DNA from: Acidimicrobiaceae bacterium
GTDB lineage: Bacteria; Actinomycetota; Acidimicrobiia; Acidimicrobiales; RAAP-2
Reading direction: 5' to 3'
Length of the DNA: 45,750 nt
NCBI GenBank assembly: GCA_027314705.1
Contig: DAHVAJ010000065.1
Span: forward strand, 1 to 45,750
Below, one piece after another: positions 31,696 to 40,270 of the stretch. The notes below the pieces were generated by a model that was given only the letters and a program-made list of their open reading frames with translations, was not told where the DNA came from and did no database searches. The number at the start of each line of letters is the position of its first letter. Within the stretch, counting starts at the first letter, position 1. The position numbers and the translations under genes are program-made.

Positions 31696-33017
31696 CGTCG
31701 ACCCCGGACGGCCCCGTGGCACCGGGTGGGACCGGACCGGTACCTCCCCCGTCCCCGTCCCCGGGGCGCCGGACGGCGGCGTGGTTCCACTGCTTCGCCG
31801 GCATCGCCGGGGACATGGCCCTCGGCAGCCTGGTCGACGCCGGGGCCGACGTGGGCGAGGTGCTCGCCCTGCTCGAGCGCCTGCCCTTCGGTGGGTGGGG
31901 CCTCGACGTGGAGCCGGTGCTGCGGGGAGGCATCGCCGCCAGCCGGGCCGTCGTGACCGTCCACGACCACGTGGTGGTCCGCACCTATGCCCACGTCGTG
32001 GGCCTGGTCGAGGAGGCCCGCCTGCCGGTCCGGGTGGCGGCGCGTGCCCTGGGGACCTTCGCCGCCCTGGCCGAGGTGGAGGCCGCCCTCCACCGGCGCC
32101 CGGTGGACCGGGTCCACTTCCACGAGGTCGGCGGGCACGACACCGTCATCGACGTGGTGGGGACGGCGGCGGCCCTCGAGGTGCTCGGCGTCGACGAGGT
32201 GTGGGCCAGCCCGGTGGCCACGGGGACCGGCATGGTGCGCGCCGCCCACGGGCTGTTGCCGAACCCGGCGCCGGCCGTGGTCGGCCTCCTCCGGGGTGTG
32301 CCCACCTGGGGCCGGGACCTACCGGTCGAGCTCACCACCCCGACCGGTGCCGCGCTGCTCGCCGCGCTGGCGTCGGGCTTCGGGCCCCTGCCGGCCATGG
32401 AGGTCACCGGTCAGGGGTTCGGCGCCGGCCAGCGCGAGCTCGACGAGCTGCCCAACTGCACCCAGGTCGTCACCGGGGTGCGGGTGGGGCCGGCCGGCGC
32501 GCCGGGCCTGCCCGGTGCCGGCACCCCGGGCGCGGGCGCAGGAGCGGGACAGCCCGTGTCCCATCTCGAGGCCACGGTCGACGACGCCACCGGCGAGCAG
32601 CTGGCGCACGCCGTCGCCGTCCTGGGCGACGCCGGGGCGCACGACGCCTGGCTGGCGCCCGTGGTCATGAAGAAGGGCCGGCCGGGCTACGTGGTGCACG
32701 TGCTGTGCGACCCGGTCGACGTGCCCGGGCTGCGGGAGCTCCTCCGGTCGTCCACCGGGTCGCTCGGGGTCCGGCACACCGCCGGTGAGCGCTGGCCGGC
32801 GTCGCGCACGGTCGAGACGGTCGTGGTCGAGGGCCGGTCGGTGCGGGTCAAGGTGGCGCCGGGGCGGGTCAAGGCCGAGTACGACGACGTGGCCGCCGTA
32901 GCCGCCGAGACGGGGCGGCCCCTGCGTGAGGTGGCATCGCTGGCCGAACAGGCGTGGCTGGCCGGCGGCGGGCCGGGTCCGTCGACCGGCGTCCCGGGAG
33001 AGATCGGCCCCGCCTGA
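31692..33017 (+). CDS. larC: Nickel-insertion protein LarC
   Basis: 441 residues. LarC inserts nickel into the pincer nucleotide using CTP. HCFAGIAGDMALGSLVDAG, HFHEVGGHDTVIDVVG (metal-binding His), LTTPTGAALL, and the C-terminal half (LEATVDDATGEQL, APVVMKKGRPGYVVHVL) cover both LarC1 and LarC2 in one frame, with no programmed frameshift as in Lactobacillus. A Pro-rich N-terminal tail of 25 residues and a Gly/Ala linker near residue 275 are extra. GTG 31692 overlaps larB. The partner larE is at 40267; larA itself is not in the window. Confidence 0.93.
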   Translation: MTSTPDGPVAPGGTGPVPPPSPSPGRRTAAWFHCFAGIAGDMALGSLVDAGADVGEVLALLERLPFGGWGLDVEPVLRGGIAASRAVVTVHDHVVVRTYAHVVGLVEEARLPVRVAARALGTFAALAEVEAALHRRPVDRVHFHEVGGHDTVIDVVGTAAALEVLGVDEVWASPVATGTGMVRAAHGLLPNPAPAVVGLLRGVPTWGRDLPVELTTPTGAALLAALASGFGPLPAMEVTGQGFGAGQRELDELPNCTQVVTGVRVGPAGAPGLPGAGTPGAGAGAGQPVSHLEATVDDATGEQLAHAVAVLGDAGAHDAWLAPVVMKKGRPGYVVHVLCDPVDVPGLRELLRSSTGSLGVRHTAGERWPASRTVETVVVEGRSVRVKVAPGRVKAEYDDVAAVAAETGRPLREVASLAEQAWLAGGGPGPSTGVPGEIGPA

Positions 33018-33026
33018 CCGGCCGGC

Positions 33027-34223
33027 TCAGCCCGAGCGCCGGATGCGTCCGGGCACGGTCGGTGGATCGGCGGGTGGTTCCCACCGCCAGCCCGGGCCGT
33101 CGGGCTCGAGCCGGTGGCGGTGGTGCGTCTTCAGGTAGTGGTGCCAGTGGCACAGGCGGACCAGGTTCGAGAGGCTCGTGGACCCACCTTCGGCCACGGG
33201 CTCGACGTGGTCGATCTCGAGGCGTTCCCGCGCCCCGCACCCGGGGACCACGCAGACCGGGTCGCGCTCGACGAGCGCCCGGCGCAGCGCGGCGGGGATG
33301 GTCCGCCCGGCGTGGGCGACGGCCGTGACCTCCACCCCTCGGGTGACCAGCACGCTGAGCAGCGAGTCGACCGACAGGCGCCGCGCCACCTCCACCGGGA
33401 TCGGCCCCACCCCGGGGATCTCGCACACCTCACCGGGCGCCACGTGGCCCCGGACCAGGGCGTCGCGGTCCACCCGGACGTGCACCACGGCGCCCGGTGC
33501 CGCCCCCGGGGGGCGGTCCGACGGCGGGTCGGCGGTCAACCCGACCAGGGCGTCGGCGGCGATGGCCCGGGCGGGCTCGTCGGACCCCGACCGCCGGGCC
33601 TGGCGGGCGAGGCGGGCCGCCTCGGTGTGCACCGCCGCGAGGAGGCGGGCCCCGGCGTCGGGGGCCAGCCGGGCGTCGAGCCGCACGGCACCGTCGGCGT
33701 CGACCCAGTCGCGCAGGTAGCGGGACCGGTGGACGGCGTCGTAGGAGGTGCGCCGACCGCGCCCGGCGGCCCGCACCCGCCGGCACCGGAGCCTGAGCAT
33801 GCTGAGCGGCTGGTGCGTGGCCGTCTCCACCAGGGCCGCCTCGGCCTCCGGCTGCACGATGGCCGCCGCGGCGACCTCCGTGGCCTGGGCCTCGGAGAGC
33901 CGGCCCTGTCGCACCGCCTCGTCGGTGGCCGGGAGGGAGCCGAGGTTGCGGGCCGTCTCGAGGGCGGTGATGGCCGGGCCGATGCCCGTCCCGGAGGCCC
34001 GGGCCACGTGGGCGGCGGCCGAACGGTGCCCGCTGCGGCGCCAGACGTTCGACGACTCGACGCGCCGGGCCGACAGGAGGCGCCCGGCGGCGGCCAGCCG
34101 CTCGACCTCGGCGAAGGCCTCGAGCAGGCGGGCGGCGTCGGCGCCGGAGAGGCGCTCGGGGTCGAGGTCGGCGAGCCCGGAGCGCAGCCGGTCGGTGACC
34201 TCCCGGAGGGTGGAGAGGAGCAT
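33027..34223 (-). CDS. DUF222 domain protein with C-terminal HNH endonuclease motif
   Basis: 398 residues, like the actinobacterial 13E12 repeat family. The helical DUF222 part holds EVERLAAAGRLLSARRV and RLSEAQATEVA; the HNH part is VPGCGARERLEIDHVEPV, then SLSNLVRLCHWHHYLKTH, with the cysteine and histidine ligands in place. Its biological role is unknown; such genes are often multicopy. ATG 34223 is taken as start; GTG 34250 is an alternative, neither with a good ribosome site. It converges on larC with a nine-base gap. No transposon ends are seen around it. Confidence 0.85.
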   Translation of the reverse strand: MLLSTLREVTDRLRSGLADLDPERLSGADAARLLEAFAEVERLAAAGRLLSARRVESSNVWRRSGHRSAAAHVARASGTGIGPAITALETARNLGSLPATDEAVRQGRLSEAQATEVAAAAIVQPEAEAALVETATHQPLSMLRLRCRRVRAAGRGRRTSYDAVHRSRYLRDWVDADGAVRLDARLAPDAGARLLAAVHTEAARLARQARRSGSDEPARAIAADALVGLTADPPSDRPPGAAPGAVVHVRVDRDALVRGHVAPGEVCEIPGVGPIPVEVARRLSVDSLLSVLVTRGVEVTAVAHAGRTIPAALRRALVERDPVCVVPGCGARERLEIDHVEPVAEGGSTSLSNLVRLCHWHHYLKTHHRHRLEPDGPGWRWEPPADPPTVPGRIRRSG

Positions 34224-34361
34224 GGCCCCATGGTCCCAGGGGGGTGTCACGGTGGAACCGCCTGCGCCCGCGAGGGTGCGGCCGCGGCTACCGTCTCCGG
34301 GGACAGAGGGACGCTGGCCGCACCGGCCCGTCCCCCGGCTCCTCCGGAAAGGATCCCTCCC

Positions 34362-34919
34362 ATGTCCCGCCTGCGTTCCTGGTCACTCGTCGCCCTGGCC
34401 GCCGGTTCGTTCGGTCTGGCCGCCTGCGGCAGCTCGGCGACCAGCGGCTCGAGCAGCGCCTCCACCTCGGCCACGTCTCCGTCCACATCGACCGTGGTGA
34501 CCGCACCCGTGGCCGACCCGTCCCCGGCCGGCACCTTCGGGACCAAGCCGGCCGTCGTGGTGCCGCCCGGGGCGCCGCCCACGCAGCTCGAGTCGAAGGA
34601 CCTCATCGTGGGCACGGGCACCCAGGCCAAGGCCGGGGACTCGGTGACGGTGCAGTACGTGGGCGTGGCCTACTCGACCGGCAAACAGTTCGACGCCTCG
34701 TGGGATCGCGGCCAGCCCTTCACCTTCGTCCTCGGCCAGGGCCAGGTCATCGCCGGGTGGGACCAGGGCGTGGTCGGCATGCGGGTCGGAGGTCGGCGCG
34801 AGCTGATCATCCCACCGGCGCTCGCCTACGGTCCCAACCCCCCGCCCGGATCCGGCATCGCCGTCAACGACACGCTCATCTTCATCGTCGACCTGGTGAA
34901 GGTGAACGGGGGGTCCTGA
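34362..34919 (+). CDS. FKBP-type peptidyl-prolyl isomerase lipoprotein
   Basis: 185 residues. Signal peptide with lipobox GLAAC, a Ser/Thr-rich linker, then an FKBP domain: GDSVTVQYVGVAYSTGKQFDASW (in part), VIAGWDQGVVGMRVGGRRELIIPP, LAYG, and the terminal DTLIFIVDLVKV. The pocket residues (Tyr, Phe, Asp, Trp, Tyr) are present, so it should be active on exported proteins. ATG 34362 is preceded by GGAAAGGA. Confidence 0.9.
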   Translation: MSRLRSWSLVALAAGSFGLAACGSSATSGSSSASTSATSPSTSTVVTAPVADPSPAGTFGTKPAVVVPPGAPPTQLESKDLIVGTGTQAKAGDSVTVQYVGVAYSTGKQFDASWDRGQPFTFVLGQGQVIAGWDQGVVGMRVGGRRELIIPPALAYGPNPPPGSGIAVNDTLIFIVDLVKVNGGS

Positions 34920-34980
34920 CCGTCCGCGGGCCGGGGCGGCAACGGTGGCCGAGGGGCCGTGCCGGCCGGGCGCCCCCGGG

Positions 34981-35571
34981 TCACGGGTCCGCAGGCCAGG
35001 TCCAGACCTGGACCTCCGCCGAGCCGGTGGGCGAGAGCGGGGCGCGCCGGTCCACCCGGGCCAGGCGGAAGCCGAGCCGCTCGGCCACGGCCGCGCTGCG
35101 GGAGTTCCGGCTGTCGCAGTGGATCTCGGCCCGGTGCACGCCGGGAAGGGCCAGGGCCGCCCCGGCGAGGGCCCCGGCCGCCTCGGAGGCGTAGCCGCGT
35201 CCGGCCGCGTCGCTGCGCACCCAGTAGCCGATCTCGAGGGCGCCCGGCCCGAGGCTGGCGTGGAGGCCGGCGAACCCGAGGATCGCCGCCGGACCGTCGT
35301 CCACCAGGGGGCGGAGGGCGTACTGGAACTCGGTGCCGGTCTCCCACCCTTCGTCGGCGACGGTGAGGAACGCGCCGATGGTGGCGTCGGTGGCCGGCTC
35401 CTGGGCCCAGGGCATCCACGGACGGAGCTCGGCCAGGCTGCGGTTCACCGCGTCGACGAGCGCGGTGCGGTCACCGTCCCGGGCCCGGTCGAGGCGCAGA
35501 CGCGCCGTCGTGAGGTGTTCCGGTGGTCGAGCGGCCAGCCAGCCGGAGTCGACGCCATCGGGGTGGTCCAC
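34981..35571 (-). CDS. GNAT acetyltransferase (RimJ/RimL type)
   Basis: 196 residues. TTARLRLDRARDGD opens the fold, GFAGLHASLGPGALEIGYWVRSDAAGRGYASEA (in part) contains the acetyl-CoA loop RSDAAGRGYA, and NSRSAAVAERLGFRL is the conserved last helix. N-terminal acetylation of a ribosomal or other protein, or of a small amine, is possible. GTG 35571 lies six bases after GAGACT. A strong hairpin separates it from the hydrolase gene upstream. Confidence 0.85.
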   Translation of the reverse strand: MDHPDGVDSGWLAARPPEHLTTARLRLDRARDGDRTALVDAVNRSLAELRPWMPWAQEPATDATIGAFLTVADEGWETGTEFQYALRPLVDDGPAAILGFAGLHASLGPGALEIGYWVRSDAAGRGYASEAAGALAGAALALPGVHRAEIHCDSRNSRSAAVAERLGFRLARVDRRAPLSPTGSAEVQVWTWPADP

Positions 35572-35599
35572 CCGGCCAGTCTCCCACCCGCCACTGCCG

Positions 35600-35630
35600 G
35601 GAGGACACGGCCGAACCGGCCGTGTCCTCC
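35600..35630 (-). terminator. Strong hairpin after the alpha/beta hydrolase gene
   Basis: GGAGGACACGGCCG and CGGCCGTGTCCTCC form a perfect 14-base-pair stem with a three-base loop, seven bases beyond the hydrolase stop. There is no T tract, as is common in GC-rich actinobacteria. Confidence 0.7.
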
Positions 35631-35637
35631 GGTCGGC

Positions 35638-36561
35638 TCACCCCGACGTGCGCCGCCCGGGCACCCGCCCCGGTCCGGGCGCGGCGGTGTGCGACACGAT
35701 CGCCCCGCAGAGGTCCGGCCACAGCGGTTCGGGCCGGTCGTGGCCCATGTCCTCGAGCAGCAGGAGGCGGGCACCGGGGACGAGCTCGGCCGTGCGCCGA
35801 CCGCCCGAGGGGTCGATGAGGGTGTCGTCGAGCCCGTGGATGACGAGCGTGGGCACGTCGAGGGCCCGCAGGCCGTCGGCACGGGAGCCGCTGGCCACCA
35901 CGGCCATGAACTGGCGGGCCGTGCCCTCGGGGGAGAAGGACCGGTCGTAGGCCGCCGCCGCGCTCCGGCGCACCTCGGCGGGGTCGGCGTACCGCTTGGA
36001 CATCCAGACCAGGGAGTCCGTCGAGCGTTCGATGAACGTGGCGCGGTCCGGCGGCGGCGGGGCCATGAGGAAGGCTCGTGCCTCGGGACTCGGGGCCCCG
36101 TACTCCGGCTCCCCGGTCATCGACATGATCGACGTCAGCGTGAGGACGCGCTCGGCGTGCTCGATGGCCACGGTCTGGGCGATCATGCCCCCCATCGAGA
36201 CGCCGACCACGTGGGCGCGGCCGATCCCCAGGCCGTCGAGGACGGCGACGGCGTCGGCGGCCATGTCGCTCAGGGTGTAGGGCACCACCCGGCGCGCCGC
36301 GGCCGGCCCGCCGGCCCGCAGGGCGGCGACGACATCGGCCAGGTCCACGGCCACGCCGTCGAACTTGGACGAGAGTCCACAGTCGCGGTTGTCGAAGCAC
36401 ACCACGTGCCGGCCGGCGTCGGCGATGCGCCGGCAGAACCCCTCGGACCAGGAGGTCATCTGGCCCCCGAGGCCGCACACGAGGAGGACGGTCGGGTCCG
36501 CCGCGTTGCCGAAGGTGTCGTACTCGAAGGTGAGGCCGTCCGGGGCCGTGAGCGAAGGCAT
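35638..36561 (-). CDS. Alpha/beta-fold hydrolase
   Basis: 307 residues. Oxyanion region VCGLGGQMTSW, FDNRDCGLS, nucleophile elbow GVSMGGM, acid DD in GLDDTLIDP, and catalytic His in EDMGHDRPEP. This pattern matches esterases and C-C bond hydrolases of the TAP/ring-cleavage hydrolase type; the substrate is unknown. TACCGT lies five bases before ATG 36561. It diverges from the HAD gene 60 bases away. Confidence 0.88.
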   Translation of the reverse strand: MPSLTAPDGLTFEYDTFGNAADPTVLLVCGLGGQMTSWSEGFCRRIADAGRHVVCFDNRDCGLSSKFDGVAVDLADVVAALRAGGPAAARRVVPYTLSDMAADAVAVLDGLGIGRAHVVGVSMGGMIAQTVAIEHAERVLTLTSIMSMTGEPEYGAPSPEARAFLMAPPPPDRATFIERSTDSLVWMSKRYADPAEVRRSAAAAYDRSFSPEGTARQFMAVVASGSRADGLRALDVPTLVIHGLDDTLIDPSGGRRTAELVPGARLLLLEDMGHDRPEPLWPDLCGAIVSHTAAPGPGRVPGRRTSG

Positions 36562-36620
36562 GGCTCACGGTACCCCGGGGGGCGTTGTCGCCGAGGACCC
36601 GCCGGGGCAGACTGGCACCC

Positions 36621-37268
36621 GTGGCCCCGGTGGGACTGGTCATCTTCGACAACGACGGCGTGGTCGTCGACAGCGAGCTCCTGGCCAACGAGGTGCTCGC
36701 CGCCGTCCTGACCGGCGAGGGGTATCCGGTCACGGCCGACGAGTGCATCCGGGACTTCATGGGCGGGTCGCTCGACGGGGTCCGCTCGACCGTCGAGGAG
36801 CGCGCCGGGCTGGAGCTGCCGTCCACGTTCGCCGAGCGGTACCACGACCGGCTCTTCGAGGCGTTCTCGACGAGGCTCCGGCCGGTCGCCGGGATCACCG
36901 GGGTGCTCGACGCCCTGGAGGGTCCCTACTGCCTGGCCTCGTCGGGCACCGTGGAGCGGATCAACCGCTCGCTGGCCGTCACCGGACTCGGGTCCTACTT
37001 CGAGGGTCGGATCTTCAGCGCCGACATGGTCCGGCGCGCCAAGCCGGCCCCGGACCTCTTCCTGCACGCGGCGGCGGCGCTCTCGGTCGACCCGTCGCGG
37101 TGCGTCGTGGTCGAGGACAGCCCCAACGGCGTGCGGGCCGGGCTGGCCGCCGGCATGAAGGTGCTCGGGTATGCCGCGCTCACCCCGGCGGCGCGTCTCG
37201 GCGGCGCCCACGCCACCTTCGGGGACATGGGTGAGCTGCCGGGCCTGCTCCGCGGCCTGGACGACTGA
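36621..37268 (+). CDS. HAD-superfamily phosphatase/phosphomutase
   Basis: 215 residues, subfamily IA. FDNDGVVVDSE (the nucleophile Asp is in D-N-D, normally D-x-D), cap region FMGGSLDGVRS, motif II LASSGT, motif III Lys in RRAKPAPDLFL, motif IV VVEDSPNGVRAGLAAGM. It resembles beta-phosphoglucomutase-like and 2-deoxyglucose-6-phosphatase proteins. GTG 36621 follows CAGACT-N7. Confidence 0.87.
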   Translation: MAPVGLVIFDNDGVVVDSELLANEVLAAVLTGEGYPVTADECIRDFMGGSLDGVRSTVEERAGLELPSTFAERYHDRLFEAFSTRLRPVAGITGVLDALEGPYCLASSGTVERINRSLAVTGLGSYFEGRIFSADMVRRAKPAPDLFLHAAAALSVDPSRCVVVEDSPNGVRAGLAAGMKVLGYAALTPAARLGGAHATFGDMGELPGLLRGLDD

Positions 37269-37303
37269 GCGGCCCGGTCGCGCCGGACCGACCGCACGCC
37301 CAT

Positions 37304-37402
37304 CGACGTCGGCGCGGCCCCTGACAGCGGCGCGGCCCCCGATGGCGGCGCGGCCCCCGACGTCCGCGCAGGCCCCGACGTCGGCGCGGCCCCCGACATC
37401 CG
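37304..37402. repeat. 18-bp minisatellite, about 5.5 copies
   Basis: Units of cgacgtcggcgcggcccc start at 37304, 37322, 37340, 37358 and 37376, with a partial one at 37394; copies differ by a few bases. It fills the gap between the convergent HAD and GNAT genes. There are no spacers, so it is not a CRISPR array. Eighteen is a multiple of three, but no gene covers it. Confidence 0.88.
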
Positions 37403-37483
37403 TTCGACCTGGTCGTCCGCCCGGCCGCACCGGTGTCCGGAGCCCGGGGTCGCGGACCGCGGCAGGCCGCCACGGACAGGTGC

Positions 37484-37966
37484 CTATCCGGGCAGGTCCA
37501 GCGTCTTGCGGTAGACGTTCGTGGTCCGGGCCTCGAAACCCATCCGCAGGTAGAGCCGGTTGGCCGCCTCACGGCTCGGCCGCGAGGTGAGGTCGACGGT
37601 CCGGGCACCGGCCGCCCCGGCCCGGTCGAGCGCCGCCCTGACCAGCGCCTGGCCGACGCCCGCCGCCCGGGCGCCGTCGTCGACGACCACGTCCTCGATC
37701 CAGGCCCGCACCCCGGTGGGGATGCGGAACACGGCCAGGGTGAGGGAGCCCACGATGGTGCCGTCCGCCCCCCGGGCGACGAAGAGCACGCTCGCCTCCG
37801 AGGCGGCGATGGCGACCAGCTCGTCCCGGCTGGTGGGCGGCGAGGACGAGGAGAGCTGCGGGACGAGGCGCCCGAAGGCCTCGACGACCTCGTCGGTCAC
37901 CTCGCCGACCTCGCGCACGTCGACGCCGCCCGGGGGCGCATCGCGGGGTGGCAGGGCCGGGTCCAC
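37484..37966 (-). CDS. GNAT-family acetyltransferase
   Basis: 160 residues. VGSLTLAVFRIPTGVRAWIEDVVVDD (in part), acetyl-CoA loop GARAAGVGQALV, and the last strand NRLYLRMGFEARTTNVYRK are typical of GNAT enzymes acting on small molecules. TACACT lies eight bases before GTG 37966. A 16-bp repeat array separates it from the Nudix gene upstream on the same strand. Confidence 0.85.
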   Translation of the reverse strand: MDPALPPRDAPPGGVDVREVGEVTDEVVEAFGRLVPQLSSSSPPTSRDELVAIAASEASVLFVARGADGTIVGSLTLAVFRIPTGVRAWIEDVVVDDGARAAGVGQALVRAALDRAGAAGARTVDLTSRPSREAANRLYLRMGFEARTTNVYRKTLDLPG

Positions 37967-38042
37967 GGAAGGCGAGTGTAGCGAGGGCCCGCTCGGTGCC
38001 CACGACGACCGCCGGTCGCCGGGCCACCGGACCGCTGGGTGC

Positions 38043-38112
38043 GCCGGTCGGGGGCGGTGCCGGTCGGGGGCGGTGCCGGTCGGAGGCGGTGCCGGTCGGA
38101 GGCGGTGGCGGT
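38043..38112. repeat. 16-bp tandem repeat, four copies plus a partial
   Basis: gccggtcgggggcggt at 38043 and 38059, and gccggtcggaggcggt at 38075 and 38091, then a decayed fifth copy reaching the Nudix stop codon. Confidence 0.88.
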
Positions 38113-38807
38113 CAGTGCCGCTCGGCGTCGCCCCGCCAGACGGGGGAGCGCACCGGGTCGTAGAGGACCTCCACCGGCTCGCCCCGCAGGGCGGCGGCCA
38201 CGTGGTCGCCCCACCGGTCGGCCCCGGCCAGCGGGAGCGGGAGGTCGTCGAGGGGGAACCAGCCCACGTCGGCGCACTCGAGGGGGTGGGCCCGGAGCTC
38301 GCCGCCGGTGGGTCGGCACTGGAAGACCAGGGAGTAGAGGGGGACCCGGCTCATCCCGACCCGCAGCCCGTCGAGGACGGCGATGAGCCGCACGACCTCG
38401 ACCTCGATGCCGGTCTCCTCCTCGACCTCCTTCACCACCACCTCGGCCGCCGAGTAGCCGACGTCGGCCCATCCGGTCGGGTAGAGCCAGACACCGGAGT
38501 CGGCCCGCTGGACGAGGAGGAGCTCGCCCCGGTCGTTGCCGACGACGGCACCGACGGCCACCTTCGGGGTGATGTAGCCGGGCACCCCCTTGCCCACCGT
38601 GCCGAGCCACTCCTCGACGATGCCCTCGACGTCCTCCACGCCGTCGCTTCCGTCGATGGCCATCCGGATGTCCGCCGCCACCCGGAGGACCTCCTCGAAC
38701 CGCTCCTGCTCGTAGAGGGACTCGGTGAACCCGAGGCCGGTCCGGGCGATGCCGGCGAGCGCCTCGCTCCACCGGAGCAGCTGCTTGATGGGGAGCTCCT
38801 CGTCCAC
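38112..38807 (-). CDS. Nudix hydrolase with N-terminal Nudix_N domain
   Basis: 231 residues. The N-terminal helical part (QLLRWSEALAGIARTGLGF, YEQERFEEVLRVAADI) matches the Nudix_N arrangement, followed by VPGYITPKVAVGAVV. The Nudix box reads GWADVGY-x7-KEVEEETGI: the metal-binding E-E-E are kept, the first Glu of the consensus is Tyr, and Arg is Lys. Members cleave nucleoside-diphosphate derivatives. TAGCGT-N7-GTG gives a leaderless start at 38807, divergent from the small cysteine protein. Confidence 0.87.
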   Translation of the reverse strand: MDEELPIKQLLRWSEALAGIARTGLGFTESLYEQERFEEVLRVAADIRMAIDGSDGVEDVEGIVEEWLGTVGKGVPGYITPKVAVGAVVGNDRGELLLVQRADSGVWLYPTGWADVGYSAAEVVVKEVEEETGIEVEVVRLIAVLDGLRVGMSRVPLYSLVFQCRPTGGELRAHPLECADVGWFPLDDLPLPLAGADRWGDHVAAALRGEPVEVLYDPVRSPVWRGDAERH

Positions 38808-38863
38808 GGGGACGACGCTACCGCACGACCCCCGGCGTCCGTCCGGGTCGGGCAGAATGGGGC

Positions 38864-39058
38864 GTGGCCGTTCTCGACGACTGTCGGCACTACGTGATGC
38901 AGACCACCGCCCACGGGGAGAAGTTGGAGAAGTGCCGCATCGGCGCCAACCAGCAGCTCCCGTTCGCCTGCCCGGAGGGCTGCCTGTTCTACGAGCCCCG
39001 TGCCGTGTCCGGTGCCGGGTGGACCGTCCGGACCCCGGACGATCCGGCCAGCTCCTGA
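38864..39058 (+). CDS. Small four-cysteine protein
   Basis: 64 residues, no named family known to me. Cys7, Cys24, Cys36 and Cys40 (DDCRHY, EKCRIG, ACPEGCLFYEP) could bind zinc or an iron-sulfur cluster. The compact pattern and the aromatic run after the last cysteine suggest a conserved actinobacterial protein rather than a chance frame. GTG 38864 follows CAGAAT-N5, and it diverges from the Nudix gene. Confidence 0.68.
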   Translation: MAVLDDCRHYVMQTTAHGEKLEKCRIGANQQLPFACPEGCLFYEPRAVSGAGWTVRTPDDPASS

Positions 39059-39160
39059 GGGACCGGGGGACCGGGGGCCCCGCCGGCTCCACCGGACCTC
39101 CCCGGCGGGCACCGCCCGGTGGCGTCCTCCGGGGCGACCGTGGCCCCGACGGCGGGCCCG

Positions 39161-40012
39161 TCAGGGGACCAGCGTCGCCACCACCGTGAAGGTGAGGGGC
39201 AGACGCGGCGTGCCCGGTGGGCTCGTCCACTCCCCGGGGGCCGCCTCGACCAGCCACGGGAAGCGCTGGTGCACCGTCCAGTCGTGCTCGACCAGCGAGT
39301 CGATGCGCAGCCCGCGGTCGAGGAGCGCACCCACCACCTCGCCGAGGCCGTGGTTCCACTCGAAGGACCGGGTGTGGATCAGCGGGCGCACCGCGTCGGT
39401 GTACGTCGCCGGCGAGTCGGCCACGAAGGGGTCGGGCTCCTCGAAGTAGGTGTGCTCGACGGTGCGCGAGTCGTCGGCCAGGGCCCACGCCAGGGGATGG
39501 ACGTCGTGGAGGTGGAGGCGGCCCCCGGGTCGCAGGAGGCCGGCCACCTGGTCGGCCCAGCGGTCGACGGAGGGAAGCCAGCACAGGGCGCCGAGGCTCA
39601 CGTAGACGATGTCGAACCGTCCTGCGCCGAGGACGGCGACGGCGTCGTGGACGTCGGCGGTGACGAAGGTGGCCCGGGCCTCCAGCCCGGCCCGGCGGGC
39701 CAGGTCCCGGGCCGCGGCCACGGCCGGCGCCGAGAAGTCGAGCCCGGTCACGCGGGCCCCGGCGTCGGCCCAGGCCAGGGTGTCGAGGCCGATGTGGCAC
39801 TGGAGGTGGACCAGGTCGAGCCCGGCCACGCCGCCCAGGGCCCGGACCTCCCGGGCCCGGGGGCCGGGGCGCCCGTCGAGCCACCCTTCCACGTCGTAGA
39901 AGCGGGAGGCCAGGTGCACGGGTACCCGGTCGTCCCAGTTGGCCCGGTTGGCGGCCCGGTGGTCGACGTACCGGCCGGCTCCTGCGTCGGGTCCGGGTCC
40001 GGTGGTGGTCAC
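39161..40012 (-). CDS. Class I SAM-dependent methyltransferase
   Basis: 283 residues. NRANWDDRVPVHLAS at the N-terminus, LDLVHLQCHIGLDTLAWADAGARVTGLDFS (in part: motif I HLQCHIGLDTL with GLDFS), FDIVYVSLGALCWLP, and LLRPGGRLHLHDVHP. The N-terminal block and the CHIG form occur in a distinct bacterial group of small-molecule methyltransferases. Eighteen bases after the NIL gene on the same strand, so it probably closes the chdC-larE-NIL operon. The acceptor is unknown. Confidence 0.83.
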   Translation of the reverse strand: MTTTGPGPDAGAGRYVDHRAANRANWDDRVPVHLASRFYDVEGWLDGRPGPRAREVRALGGVAGLDLVHLQCHIGLDTLAWADAGARVTGLDFSAPAVAAARDLARRAGLEARATFVTADVHDAVAVLGAGRFDIVYVSLGALCWLPSVDRWADQVAGLLRPGGRLHLHDVHPLAWALADDSRTVEHTYFEEPDPFVADSPATYTDAVRPLIHTRSFEWNHGLGEVVGALLDRGLRIDSLVEHDWTVHQRFPWLVEAAPGEWTSPPGTPRLPLTFTVVATLVP

Positions 40013-40030
40013 GCCGGACCCTCGTCCCGC

Positions 40031-40270
40031 TCAGCTCTCGACGATGTCACCGAGCAGGTCGACCTGGACGCCCTGGGCCCCGAGCCACTCGAGCGCCCGG
40101 TCGATGGCCACGGCCTCGCCGTCGAGCTCGCAGACGATCCAGCCCGAGTGCTCGCCCACGTCGGCCCGGCGGATGTTCGGCACCACCCCCTGCTCGGTGA
40201 CCAGACGGGCCATGATCGGCTCGCGGACGAGCGCCTCGGGAAAGGTGAGCCGGACCCGCACGCCGATCAT
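40031..40270 (-). CDS. NIL-domain protein
   Basis: 79 residues forming one NIL domain (ferredoxin-like fold found in methionine-transporter ATPases and in NIL-ferredoxins linked to sulfur assimilation): VRVRLTFPEALVREPIMARL, VVPNIRRADV, and the terminal LEWLGAQGVQVDLLG. The ATG overlaps the larE stop (ATGA), so production is coupled to LarE. It has a single cysteine (IVCELDG). A sulfur-related or sensor role beside LarE is inference. Confidence 0.82.
   Translation of the reverse strand: MIGVRVRLTFPEALVREPIMARLVTEQGVVPNIRRADVGEHSGWIVCELDGEAVAIDRALEWLGAQGVQVDLLGDIVES

Noticed and set aside
33027-34223. DUF222/HNH gene as part of an intron, intein or transposon
   Set aside because: No terminal repeats, target duplication or interrupted host gene is visible around it.
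37304-37402. CRISPR array
   Set aside because: The 18-base units are contiguous with no spacers and no cas genes occur.
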